From the NCBI RefSeq assembly GCF_023065955.2, contig NW_026622963.1:8067001-8131000 (forward strand): DNA of 64,000 bases, given 5' to 3'. This DNA is from Ursus arctos. Lineage: Eukaryota > Chordata > Mammalia > Carnivora > Ursidae. Shown one piece after another: positions 1 through 12,160 of this stretch; position 1 is the first letter of the stretch, and each line of letters begins with the position of its first letter. Both the position numbers and the translations under genes were made by a program. The notes under the pieces were generated by a model. The model saw only the letters and a list, made by a program, of their open reading frames with translations, searched no databases and was not told where the DNA came from.

Positions 1-898
1 CGATCTAGTGAGGGCCATAGAGTTATAAGTAAGATTTTTGCCAGTAATTCTTATTTGCCCCCAGACTTCTAGTCCATGGTTTAAGCCAATTTGTCCTGAC
101 CACCCAAACAAGTAATTTATTCTTTTAAAAATACATTTTGGTGAAGGCGGTGAGGGGCTAATGGGGAAGGGACTATTTAAATTTTTTGGTGTTTTCTCTT
201 TCATAGCAGCTTTCCAGACCTTTGCCATTTTCTTTACTACCCAGCCTTCTACATTTTTACTCTGTAAGTTAATTTCTTTTCTGTTGTCTAAATTAAATGG
301 AGTTTTCTCTATTCACTGGATTTCTTCCCGTGCTCCTCTACATGAAGCAAAACGCAACAACTCTATCCGCCCTTTTCCTTCTAAACTTTAAAGGCTGATC
401 TTTCCATCTGGGCTTTGAGCTTATGATTTTTGTGGGATGTTGCTTCCATTATTTCATCTGTCTTATCTTGAGCCCTCTCCTTTCCTGGTATATCAGGGTT
501 TTTAGTTGTAAATATACTTGAAGAGGATGGGTGAAAACAACAGTAAAGACTGAGAATCATCCACTAAATGAAGGCTATGCGTCCAGGGAAAGTGCCCAAA
601 TCATAGTGTCAGCCTATTTGAGTAAATGTGCTATTGCTGTTGCCATTGGGCACAGGCATCACAGCTCATATCGATATTGGGCATGTGACGTCACAACTAG
701 TATTTCTGCTGTTTTGGCCTCTGAAAGCTAAATGTATCCTACCCTTTTGACAGAATGAATTCCTCATCAAATCTTCTTTAAGTACTGTGCTTTTCATAAA
801 CTGTAGGTTACCCTGCTCCTGCTAGGCCAGAATCCTTTCAGCAGGAGAGACTGGGAAAGTGAGTTGTCCTTTTTTCCCTTTCTTTTTACGACAAGACT

Positions 899-1171
899 TT
901 TTTTTTATTTTAGATTTTTTAATTATTACTATTGAAATACAGTTGACGTACAATGTTATGTTAGTTTAAGGTGTACAACATAATGATTCAGCAATTCTAT
1001 ACATCACTTAGTGCTTACCATGATAAATGTAGTTACCCTCTGTCACCATATAATGTTATTATGATATTACTGACTATATTCCCTGTGCTGTACTTTTTCA
1101 TCTCTATGACTTAACTCATTTTATAACTGGAAATTTGTACCTATTTTGCCCATTCTTCCCACCCACCTCCC
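899..1171 (-). mobile_element. L1 3' end, antisense
   Basis: Starts with a T-run and continues with the reverse complement of a mammalian L1 3' UTR (TGAAATACAGTTGA, GGTGTACAACATAATGATTC, TTCCCTGTGCTGTAC). ACAAGAC-type copies on each side (near 890 and 1173) suggest a target-site duplication. Confidence 0.75.
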
Positions 1172-1202
1172 CTGACAAGACATTTTAAAAAATCCAGTTT
1201 CT

Positions 1203-1339
1203 GGGCGCCTGAGTGGCTCAATCGGTTAAGCTTCTGACTCTTGATTTCGGCTCAGGTCGTGATCTCATGGGGAAGTCTGCTTCTCTCATTCTCCCTCGCC
1301 CCCTGCTCATGCTCTCTCTCTCAAATAAGTAAATCTCTA
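1203..1339 (+). mobile_element. CanSINE, short older copy
   Basis: Head GGGCGCCTGAGTGGCTCAATC, tail CAAATAAGTAAATC. Internally shortened. Flanked by AAAATCCAGTTTCT and AAAATCCAGCTTCT target copies. Confidence 0.9.
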
Positions 1340-1614
1340 AAAATCCAGCTTCTGTCTGCCTTTCTATTATCTTTATTTCTGTTCTTATATTTCAGTAGTA
1401 CACAACTTTTAAGATGTCACCAAATTCATTTTTGTGTTGACTCAACTTTGCAACTGTTTTCTTTGTCTGACATTAGATATTCTGTGGATATCTATGTAGG
1501 CTGTTAGCTACAAAGCCCTAGGGAGCACTTCTGGAACTGTACTGTCATTGGCCCGTGCCTGGCATGCCTTCCATATTTTCCCTTTTCCTAATTGTTCTTT
1601 AAAACCCAACTTAT

Positions 1615-1822
1615 GGGGCGCCTGGGTGGCACAGCGGTTAAGCGTCTGCCTTCGGCTCAGGGCGTGATCCCGCCGTTGTGGGATCGAGCCCCACATCAGG
1701 CTCCTCCGCTATGAGCCTGCTTCTTCCTCTCCCACTCCCCCTGCTTGTGTTCCCTCTCTCGCTGGCTGTCTCTATCTCTGTCGAATAAATAAATAAATAA
1801 ATCTTTAAAAAAAAAATAAAAT
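1615..1822 (+). mobile_element. CanSINE, young arctoid-type subfamily
   Basis: Full length with head GGGGCGCCTGGGTGGCACAG and the CTCCGCTATGAGCC block. Perfect 13-bp duplication AAAACCCAACTTA at 1601-1613 and 1823-1835. Confidence 0.95.
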
Positions 1823-2131
1823 AAAACCCAACTTACACTTTACTTCTAAGATGGCTATTCTTATTTCTCAAGACAGTTAATCACTCTTCATTGGCCTTTT
1901 TATATGTATTTAATATTTCAACACTTCTGTTAGAGTTGTTTGTGCGTAAGAACTATCTTACTCATCTTTCATTGCTAGTACATAACACAATTCCTAATAT
2001 GTAGTCAGTGTTTAGTAAATATTTTAGTTCAACCATTTCTAGGCTTTACTTTTTGTAATATGCATGTAATTTCTGTAAATCATGACAAGCTTGTAAATCA
2101 GATTTCAGTATGTCAGGAACTAGAGAGAACC

Positions 2132-2141
2132 CCCCCCCCCG
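2132..2141. repeat. C homopolymer
   Basis: A run of about ten C after GAGAGAACC. Confidence 0.8.
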
Positions 2142-2609
2142 TCAAGCTTTTTTAGTTGATAACAAGTAAAAAAAGAAAATCAGTATGTTCTCTATAAGGT
2201 GGGTGTGATAATTGGTATATTTGAAGTGAGGAGAAATATATAGGTGGTTGATGACTCACTGCTTTTCATGGATAGGTGTAATCAAAGAACCTTGAAGATT
2301 GATTTCAATGCAGACTATGTTGCAAATAGCTTTCCAGCTTCCATTCTGAAGCCACCATTTAGTGAATAGTTACTAGAAACAGTACTTGTATGTTATGATG
2401 GTATGGGACTTTTCTCAGGAACATCACTAATAATACATTATTTCACAGTTAACTTCTGGGATGTGAAGAGTAAATTTGGTTTGTCAGAAACCAGGCTTTT
2501 GTCATGGCATTCATCAGTCTTCTCTAGTGTAGTGGGTTTTTATTGTTTAAACAGTTTAGGTGTCATCAGGGAACATGTATGGAAAGCAGCAAACGTGCCT
2601 TCTTACTAA

Positions 2610-2720
2610 TATTATGGTGGTTAAGAACATGGGATCTCTGCTCCACTACCTCCTAGCTGTATGAACTTGGAGCAATATTCTCCATTAGTTACTTCATCTG
2701 AAGTTATTTGTTGTCCTTAG
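2610..2720 (+). repeat. MIR fragment
   Basis: Worn but recognisable MIR core: GTGGTTAAGAACATGGGATC, CTCCTAGCTGTATGAACTTG. Confidence 0.6.
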
Positions 2721-2762
2721 TATCCCTGCTGTCTTACTACTTCATAAATTTCAAGAATGTTT

Positions 2763-3430
2763 TTGAATATCAGCTGTGTAAAAGACATTGAGCAGAGGTT
2801 TGGTGATGAACAGGTACACAGAACAATGTATCATACACCATTTTACCCTTAAGGTACTTAGAGATAAAGCTTTAAGGGAATACATAAAAGGTTATTTCTG
2901 GCTCAGGTAGGAAAGGATTTGTTGATGAGATGGCATTTGATTGGGCTTCGGAGGGCAGGCAAAGTGGGAACCTGGGCATTTCAGGTTCAGGAAACAAGTT
3001 GGGGGAAGGGGGTAGTTTAAGGAACATATGTTGAGTGGTAATGAGATTTAGAGCAACTGGAGTACGTGAAAGATAGAAGGAAGATGATGGGGCATGTTTA
3101 ATAGGAAGCACACTATGGACCTTGAATTCTAAGCAAGTGAATTTGACTTTTCTTTTCCTATTAAGTGGAAAGGTTTGAAGGTGGTTTTATGGAGAAATGT
3201 GGTATAAGGGCATTATTGCAGGAAAAAGTTTAGTGATAATATGAGCTGATTCTCTATTGGCAGGATGTCCCATTGGAAAACTTTTTTAATAATCCAGGTG
3301 AAAGGAAAATGTTGGCTTGACTTAGGATGGTGATGGTTAATTGAAAGCAGAGTATAGGTGGAAGAGATGTTAAGGTGAACTGTGACAGAGAAAATATGAG
3401 ACTCTGGGAAACTTCTGGTAATTTGGACCA
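2763..3430. repeat. Old mammalian interspersed repeat, family not named
   Basis: Phrases such as GAGATGGCATTTGA, GGAAAGGTTTGAAGG and AATCCAGGTGAAAG recur in an ancient dispersed family; related fragments lie at 32685-33060 and in 47230-48130. No coding potential. Confidence 0.4.
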
Positions 3431-3499
3431 TTCTATCCACTAAATACAGTAGAGAAATCTATGTGATATTGAAACATCTTTTAAAAATCAAGAATATCT

Positions 3500-3687
3500 G
3501 GAGCACCTGGATGGCTCAGTCAGTTAAGTGTCTGCTTTCAGCTCAGGTCGTGATCCTGGGGTCCTGGGATGGAGCCACGCATCAGGTTCCTTGCTCACTG
3601 GGGAGCCTGCTTCTCCCTCTCCCTCTGCTCCTTCCCCCCTGCTCATGCTCTCTTCATGCTCTATCTCAAATAAATAAAATCTTTTTT
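3500..3687 (+). mobile_element. CanSINE
   Basis: Head GAGCACCTGGATGGCTCAGT, A-rich tail. Target copies AAAATCAAGAATATC and AAAATTAAGAATATC flank it. Confidence 0.92.
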
Positions 3688-3747
3688 AAAAATTAAGAAT
3701 ATCGAAGAATTAGTAGAATAGGAATTAGAGGGTTAAAGCCTAAAAGA

Positions 3748-3950
3748 GGGGCGCCTGGGTGGCTCAGTCGTTAAGCGTCTGCCTTCGGCTCAGGGCGTGA
3801 TCCCGGCGTTCTGGGATCGAGCCCCAAATCAGGCTCCTTGGCTGGGAGCCTGCTTCTTCCTTTCCCACTCCCCCTGCTTGTGTTCCCTCTCTTGCTGGCT
3901 GTTTCTCTCTCTGTCAAATAAATAAATAAAATCTTAAAAAAAAAAAAAAA
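3748..3950 (+). mobile_element. CanSINE, young subfamily
   Basis: Full length; long A tail; perfect 13-bp duplication AAAGCCTAAAAGA at 3735-3747 and 3951-3963. Confidence 0.95.
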
Positions 3951-4559
3951 AAAGCCTAAAAGAATATGGAAATCTAGTGAGATGAGCCAAGCATTCCAGT
4001 CTGCTTTGCACTGGAAGTATATTCTGATCTAGGAGAGGTAGCTAAGAGTAGCTAAGGTAGCTGTGATTTTTATTGGCCCTTCGGTTAGTGGGGGGAAAAG
4101 TTGGAGTCTTAGGCACACCAAGAATGAGGATTAGGTAAACTAGCTCTTCTAAAGATTAAAGATAATATTCATGTCATCTGGGTGCCCCAGAAAACCTTAA
4201 GCCTTAAATGTAGATTAAGATGGTCCTAGACTGTTAATGTATCCAGGCACTTGACAAACAAATAAAAACCTCTTCTAGGAAAAGAACATTAAGGCCTCAA
4301 ACTACTTCTCCAAATTATTTTTTTTTAATTAAAACATAACAAATTGGTACTCCAGATATTAAAATTGTCAGAACTGGATCAAATGGGTATACCATCAACA
4401 GGGAACTAAAAAGTATGAGCTGTCTTAAAGGTATGAAAAAGAATTTTTTCTTCTTATTTATTTTTAATTTATTGTATTTTATTTTTTCAATTCATAGTTC
4501 CATTTCTATCTGTGCAGTTCATATGGGTATGGAACCAGTGTCAAGTTAAACATTAAAAG

Positions 4560-5560
4560 CAGCTATTGAAATAAGTCAAGTGTTAAGTGTTGAAACTGTT
4601 TGTTAGGAGGCATGATCTGGTTCCAGCAAGGTTAGGAAAACAACTCGAAAAAGACAGAATTTCTGTAACTAAACAAAATAAACAATATTAACTGAGTGAA
4701 TTAATTTAACAGCAGATTGGACAAAGCTAAAGAGAGGCTTAGTATACTAGAAGATCAAAACAAACCACTATCTAAATTACGTACTTACACTAAAAGATGG
4801 AAAATGCAGAAGAGAAGTTAAGAAATGTAGAGGACATAATGAGAAGATCTTACTGAGTTTTAGGAGAAAATGAGCCAAAGGTAGTATTTGAAGATATAAT
4901 GGCTGATAATTTTCCAGATTGATGAAAGAAGAAAATGCCACTGAATTTAAGAAGCCCAACAGTTAACCATGCATAATAAATACTATTTCATTGATTCTAA
5001 GGTCTTTTATTGTGCTAAAAATTTGAATGCATCTTTCAATCGATGGCACCTTGCAGTCCAACAAGATTGAAATACTGACTTATGTGAAAATTTTCCCATT
5101 TCACTTTCTGGTAAGATCATGAAATTTCAGTACCAAAGCATTTTAGATTTCATGAAGTATGGTAAAAAGAAATCCACATTTTTTTTGAAATCCACATTTT
5201 AAAACATAGTACAACTACAGAAACAACAGCAAAAATAGGCAATCATAAAAGCAAGATACAAGGAGTAAAAATTTGTGTACATCTATTATGTATATAGAGA
5301 AAAATATATAGAAAGTGTATATTATACTTACATATTCTTTTTAGAGAACAGCTGACTTAACAGCAACAGTGGAAGATGATACCTCAGTAGATTGAAAGAC
5401 AAATGTCAATTTAGAATACTGTGTTCTTGGAAAATGTTTTCATAAACAGTACCGTCTTTTAATTAATATAAACACCTTTATGTTGTAACTAACCTTTGTA
5501 TTCTTTTAAGTCAACATTCTAAGTTCTGTTAGTGTTGTTGAAGTATCAAATATGCCTAAT
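4560..5560 (+). mobile_element. Probable very old L1 5' region
   Basis: A-rich text with phrases like those of L1 ORF1/spacer (ATGGCTGATAATTTTCCAGA, TTTAGAATACTGTG). Heavily decayed; may be the upstream part of the L1 at 5930-7550. Confidence 0.4.
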
Positions 5561-5641
5561 GTTATTTAAGCAACTATTTGAATATTAAGGAGGAAATTGT
5601 GGAATGCAGTCTAAGTTGTGCTTAAGAAGTAGAGTTTATAA

Positions 5642-5723
5642 ATGAATCATCGAACTTTACATCAAAAACCAGGGATGTACTGTATGGTGACTAACATAAT
5701 ATAATAAAAAAACATTAAAAAAA
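5642..5723 (+). mobile_element. Extremely 5'-truncated L1 insertion (82 bp)
   Basis: Only the last bases of the young L1 3' UTR (TGAATCATCGAAC to TAACATAATATAATAAAA) and an A tail, matching 13341-13420. Flanked by an 18-bp duplication AAGAAGTAGAGTTTATAA at 5624-5641 and 5724-5741. Confidence 0.9.
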
Positions 5724-5929
5724 AAGAAGTAGAGTTTATAACTTTAAATGCATATATAAGGAAAGTAATGAACTAAGCTTTCATCTTAAGTCTCAACTAA
5801 TGAGCTAGACGTGTCACAGTAGAAGACGAGCGATACAGTAAATTCAGAGAAATTACAAGAAGAAATAAGAGCAGAATTTAATAAAACAGGAAAGAAACAT
5901 ACAGTGTTTCTTTGGCTGAAGGAGCCAAA

Positions 5930-7550
5930 AGATTTTTTTTAAAAGACTGATTAACATTGATACCCAGATGAGATTAATCAAGGAAAAAAAGGTACAAATA
6001 ACTAGTATCAGGAATGAAAAAGAATGTCACTTTGAATCCCGCAGATATTTTTAAGAAACTTCTAAGGTATTATGGATAATTGTGTCAGAATTTGAAATTT
6101 TACATGAAATGGATAAATTCTTAGAAATTTGCAATTTACTGAAATTGACTTGAGAAATAAATAGAAAACCTATATGAGCTATCACTATAAAGTGAAATTT
6201 TCTGTAAAGAAAATAAGTCCAGATGGATATACTGGAAAATTCTACCAACACTTCATGAGATAATAACTCCAACCTTACATTCTCTAACCTTGGATTCTTT
6301 TAGAAGACAAAATGAGGATTCCGCATCTTCATAAGGCTGTCATAACTTTGATTTCAAAACCCAACTAAAACATTACTTGTCAGTTTCTTTCACTTACACA
6401 GATGCAAAAAACAAAGCCCACAATATTTGTGAATTGAGTTCAGCAATAGATAAAAAGGATAATAACCCAGCCTGAACAACTCTGATTTATCCCAGGAATC
6501 CTAGGTTGGTTTAACCTGGAATAATTCAATATGGTCACTTGAACAAATTTTAATAAGAAAAAACGTATCAGTAGATACAGAGGAGCAGTTCCAAAAAATC
6601 AGTCATCATTCATGATTTTAAAAAGAAGCCGTTAGGAAAATAGGCACAAAAGGGAAGTATGTTAATCTAGTAAATTTATAAAAACACCTGTAGGAGATAA
6701 TCATAGTTCATGCTGAAATGTTGAAAAGATTTCAGAGTTTAAGACATGGGTATCTGTTATTTTCACCTCTGTTCAGCATAATGCTGAGGATGATCCTAGC
6801 CAGCAGTGTAAAGTATCATAGTTGTAAGGGAGATGATAAACAGTTAATATTCACTGATGATATGAATTGTGTACGTAGGAAATCCAAAGGAGTCTACAGA
6901 TAAGTTAATTTAGAAAGACCTGTAAAAATGTTTTACTATTTTTTTTGTTAGTATTTACACATATATCTTTGACCCAGTAATTCCACTCCCAGGTATATAC
7001 GTAGTAGAAAGAAATATGCACATCTAAATTAAGTGTGCTCATAGCAGCATTATTCATAATAGCTCCCTCCAACCTACAAAACAACTCAAATGTCTATAGA
7101 TAGGTGTATAGTTACGGTATATTTCTGTAATAACTTCAGCAACAAAAAATAAATTAGAGCTGCAAGTGACTACATAGATGAATCTTTAAAAAAAATCATA
7201 TTTAGTGAAAGGAAGAGCTCTAAATACCTATGTCCTATATGATTTTTGTTTATATGCAATTTACAAACAGGCAAAACTAAGCCATATTGTTTAAGGATGC
7301 ATATTAGGCGGTTAAACTATAAAGAAAAAATAGGATAGTGATTATGTCTTGGAGAAAGAAGAGTTTGTTAATGAGAAGGGATGTTTGGAGTGTTTCTGAA
7401 GCACTAGCAGTATTCTAGTTCTTGTCCTGGGTTGGTTATACACAAGTATTTGCTTTATAACAATTTGTAAGCTGTCCGTTGATATATATGTGCTTTTCTA
7501 GAATTGTGTTATATCCCGATAAAAATAACTTTAAAACACACACGTACGCA
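5930..7550 (+). mobile_element. Old L1, sense, ORF2 relic
   Basis: Reads as a decayed reverse-transcriptase ORF in sense: CCAGATGGATATACTGG, TTCAGCATAATGCTGAGGAT, then CCCAGTAATTCCACTCCCAG and CATAGCAGCATTATTCATAA of the ORF2 C-terminus. Many stops in every frame. Confidence 0.7.
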
Positions 7551-8195
7551 TAGGAAAAGGAACAGCCTTAAAAGGGAAGGTCCAGTTTGCTTTCTGGATT
7601 GTTTTAGGATTAATAGTACCTTTGCTTACCTGTAAGTAAATCAACATTTTGCCAAGACAGTTTCCTCACTGCCTTCCTGGCCTCTGGTATCACATCCGTC
7701 CTAAACTTTGACCATATCAACTCATTTTATGAACATCCACTACCTTTCTGGTTCCTACCACATCAAAGCTATACCCTCTGACTTTTGAAAACCTTTCATA
7801 CTTTCACTCTGTTCTGTATGTCTATACTTACTCCTCTACACTCTCTTAGGACACCCTTGACTATTCAGGCCCCAGTTTTCTCAAGAGCTATATTTTAAAC
7901 TCAGAGAGCACCAATAATATTTCATTCTGGGGTTGTACTAACAGACATCATGTACAATTTGTATCATGTGCAACTCATCTGATGCCCCTAGGACACCTTA
8001 ATCTCCGAATTGAAGTTAGTTGCTATTTTCTATACTTAACTAGCATTCTCCTCCCACCTCTTGTACACTTAGTGTGTCATATTGAAATAGCTGTCCCATC
8101 TCTTTCCTTCACAGCCGTAAACACTGCCACTGACCAGCACAGTTCCCACATACCGTTACTTAATATGTGAGGGAACTATGTAAAAATGGATATTA

Positions 8196-8386
8196 GGGGC
8201 GCCTGGGTGGCACAGCGGTTAAGCGTCTGCCTTCAGCTCAGGGAGTGATCCCGGCATTGTGGGATCGAGCCCCACATCAGGCTTCTCTGCTATGAGCCTG
8301 CTTCTTCCTCTCTCACTCCCCCTGCTTGTCTTCCCTCTCTCGCTGGCTGTCTCTATCTCTGTCAAGTAAATAAATAAAATCTTTAA
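8196..8386 (+). mobile_element. CanSINE, young subfamily
   Basis: Full length; perfect 14-bp duplication AAAAATGGATATTA at 8182-8195 and 8387-8400. Confidence 0.95.
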
Positions 8387-9412
8387 AAAAATGGATATTA
8401 AATATATACTGTCTTGTATTTTGATGCCTTATTCTTAGTTTTAGCATAGCTAGATTTTAAATACACTTTTTTGGTTTATAGGTGCTCAACATTTACAACC
8501 TGAGGACTTCCATTAAATATATTGAGACATCGTTATCAAAATAATAAAATGATATCATTTTAAAATATCTTGTATATATTTTTCATATTTATCTTCAGTT
8601 GGAATCAGATCCACTATTGCATGAAACAAGTAGCTTGTTTCGTTTTACTAAGTTGTGCTGCTGTTGTGTGGCAGGAGGAAAGAACATTGAGCAGAGCAGA
8701 GGGTGTAGACGTTTCCCTTACATGCACATATTTGGGCAGAGGGCACAGAAGCCACTGTCTTTGTTTTCTTTGAAGTAAACAAATCATTTTAGAAAATAAT
8801 ATTGGTTCTTGTCATTTTGGGGGCCATAGTCTCTTTTCAGAAAATAATAAAAGCTTCGAAGCTTTTCTTCAGGTGGAGGTGTGGAGAGTACACATGTGTA
8901 AATAAGTTACAAAGTCTTGGATACCGTAATGTTCTTGAAGTTTCCGAGGCTTTAGGTTAGAATTTGGTAAATTGAAATAATCCTAATCAAGCCACGAACG
9001 CAGACAACTACCTGTGAGGGGAATAGTCATTAGTTTTTTCTTAAAATGTCTGGCATAGTTTCATAGTTTGTGTAAGAATAAAATTGTATTTCTCAGAAAA
9101 GCCTTTTGATTAGCAAAATGTTGGTAATGGTTAAAGCTGGATGATGGGTATGTGGGAGTTCAATTTACTGTTCTTTTGGCTTTAGTATATTTAATTTTTT
9201 TTGGTAACGGAGTGGGAGCCTTTTGGGAAGATGACATAGATTATTGTGTTTCTGTTACAATTGTGCTAATTCAGGCCTAGAAGGAGTTATCTTACATCTG
9301 TTTCACTGAGGTTCATTTCTTAATATATTTGCTTTCATCGTGGCTCAGAACCAAAAAGGATAAGGTATGAAGAAACAAATGGCAGAAAGTTTCTCAAAAA
9401 TGATGCAGTGAG

Positions 9413-9772
9413 ATAAAAAACAATGAAACCTTGCCATTTGCAGCAACATGGATAGAGCTAGAGAGTATAAGTCAGTCAGAGAAAGATAAATACATATGAT
9501 TTCACTCATGTGTGGAATTAAGAAACAAAACAAAAGGAGCAAAGGGAAGGGGGGCAAACCAAGAAACAGACGCTTAACTCTAGAGAACAAACTGGTAATT
9601 ACCAGGGGGGAGGTGAATGGGGGATTGGGTGAAATAGGTGATGGGTATTAAGAGGGCACTTGTGATAAGCACCGGGTGTTGGATGGAAGTGTTAAATCAC
9701 TATATTGTACACCTGAAACTAAATTACACTGTATGTTAACTGGAACTTAAATAAAAACTTTTAAAAATTATG
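9413..9772 (+). mobile_element. L1 3' end, sense
   Basis: End of ORF2 and 3' UTR (GCAGCAACATGGATAGAGCT, TATTGTACACCTGAAAC) with an A-rich tail. Same family as 57178-57800. Confidence 0.85.
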
Positions 9773-9779
9773 TAATAAT

Positions 9780-9880
9780 GGGGCACCTGGCTTGGCTCAG
9801 TAAAACACGTGACTCTGGATCTCGGGGTTGCGAGTTCAAGTCCCATGTTGGGTGTAGAGACTTTAAAAATGGAATCTTTT
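9780..9880 (+). mobile_element. Old short CanSINE
   Basis: GGGGCACCTGGCTTGGCTCA to CCCATGTTGGGTGTAGAGAC: the older tRNA-like form lacking the pyrimidine-rich half. Confidence 0.8.
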
Positions 9881-12160
9881 TTAAAAATAATACACACTAC
9901 AATTTTTGTACTGCAACTTAAACTGTTTAGTAGCTTCTTTGTCAAGTGCTCTTTTGCTCAGCAGTAAGCAAGCTCAGGAACGTGCTGGTTTTTTTATTAG
10001 GTTGATTTTCTCATAGAAGAGTCTTAGAATCTCAAAAAGTATTTTTAAAAAATACATGACCAGTATGTTTATTTAGCTGTAAACCACATATAATACATTA
10101 ATATTAAAATGAGAACTAAACTTATTTTTTAGATTAGCATTAAAAAAAACCCCACAAAACTTTAAAACAAGTTCTTATAGATATGTGTAAGTCCTCATTA
10201 GATCTTTTTTCTTATGAGGGCCAAAAGTCTTCCTTAGAAAAAAGATTTTCTATCCCTAAGTCCTTACTTTTCTATCCATAAGTTTTAGTTTTCTGGAATT
10301 CTGAACTTTACCTGGTAGAGGTTCATATGTGTCTCAGTCATTTTACATTCTAACTTTATTCCTTCTTTTGAGAAAATACCATTAAAAACCACATTCTACT
10401 TCAAGAGCCCTTTTTTAAATTTAAATTTTTATCAAAGTAACACAGTTTTTTAAAAGTCTAATAGTTTTAAGGATTTTAAGTGAAAACTGTTACTCCAGAT
10501 CTTCAGTTTTAGTCTCATTCCCTAGAAGAGGAAGAACTGTTGACTTTACTGTATCTTAACAGTGTGCTTATACTACTCTACTTTACTGCATCCACTGGCT
10601 TCTTTCTATGGAATATGAGGATTAAGCTTTGAAACTAACGTTTATATGTGGGAAAGCCTTCTCTCAGTGTATTTTTTTACTCTGTGGTTCAGTTGTACTG
10701 TTCTAAGACTCCTTTTCCTACCCTATCTATTATTTTTGCTTTTCATAAGTATGATCACAGTTCTTACTCATCCATATGATTTAAACAAACTTAAGCTGTT
10801 CCTTTGCTCCTTTGACATTTTTGCCCAAGTATACCTTTTCTAAAAGTAGAAATATTACACCATTAGAAGCAGGTTAATAGGACCTAAATAGTAGTTGAAA
10901 TTGCAATTCCTGGAAGAGATCTCGGTGTCACAGACCTTTTTAGTGCTTTATCAGAACTATAATTAAAGGTATAGGATAATTGTGACTGTTCTGTTGCCTT
11001 TTGAAATTGAAATCTGGTACCCATAAAATGCCATACGAGAATACTTTAACAAAAATGATTTGGTTATTTGGAAATAAAAGTGTGTGTACATGCATGTTTA
11101 TACATGGACATATATAACGCATTTTTATAGGTTTTCGTGTGTGTGTTTGTTTCCTCTCAGACTATAGCAATAGATAATCGACTTGTTATAAATACGTAAT
11201 GGGAACATTAAAAATCTGTAAGGAGGTTTGAACTCTGAACAGCTAGGAATATACAGTACAAAAGCACACTATATAACTTTGAATTAGCTTAACCTTTTTG
11301 CTTTTCTGATTCTGTTGTGAAAATAAGTACTTCTTCAACAGTGGTCTTTTTATGAAGTGTGAAGCTGTAGAGGCGCGTTTAAGATAAACTCCTAGTGGCA
11401 AAATTAAATATTGAAGTGGCAAACAGTGATGCCACCATCATTCAGAATTCAGAAAGAAACAATAGCCAGCTATGTACCCTACCAGCCATGTCTCCTCCCC
11501 CCCACAATTACACACAGTTCTTAGGCCGTAACTGTTAGTGCCTTAAAATTTAATTAAAATTGTTCGGTATATTTCTGTCTAGAAGTCAAGTAAAATGAAA
11601 AATTAAGATCTAGATATTCTGGAAAATTGACTAATTAAGTGCCAGTTTGCTTACCCGTATTTTGGTGAACATGCTGAATGAGCAGAAAACCCTAGAGAGA
11701 GAAGAGGATTTAAAATCTCTACTGAGAAACCTCTCCAGTTGCCCTTCTAACAATCTTAATCTAGAGAAATCTAGGCTGTGTGGTAGATGAGGTGGGGTTA
11801 CTCTAATTCTTCCCTTCCCCGATTGAGGAAAGACTGCACTAAAGGAAAAACCACACTGCTATTCTTATTTTTATTTTCACTTCATTTTTATTTTCATCAA
11901 ACGAATAGTTTTCTCAAAAGGGTGGGTGGCAAGAGTTGCAGGAAAGGAGGGAAGCAATAAACTTTGCAGTTATTTAGTAAAGTCACTGAAGCAGAGAAAT
12001 ATGTCTTAACTGATTAAACTAGATACCTGAACAGCAGTGCTTCACACTGAATCAGTCTCTTCATTTTGGCCTGTTTCACATGAGGGAGGATGTAACTAAA
12101 GGAACTTTCAAATAGTGAGCAGGTAAACAAAGTATGGGAGTTAAGAATCCACCCATATTC

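Noticed and set aside
531..731. 66-codon frame and other short frames in 1-800
   Set aside because: Length is within chance expectation and no protein family is recognised; no Kozak or splice context singles one out.
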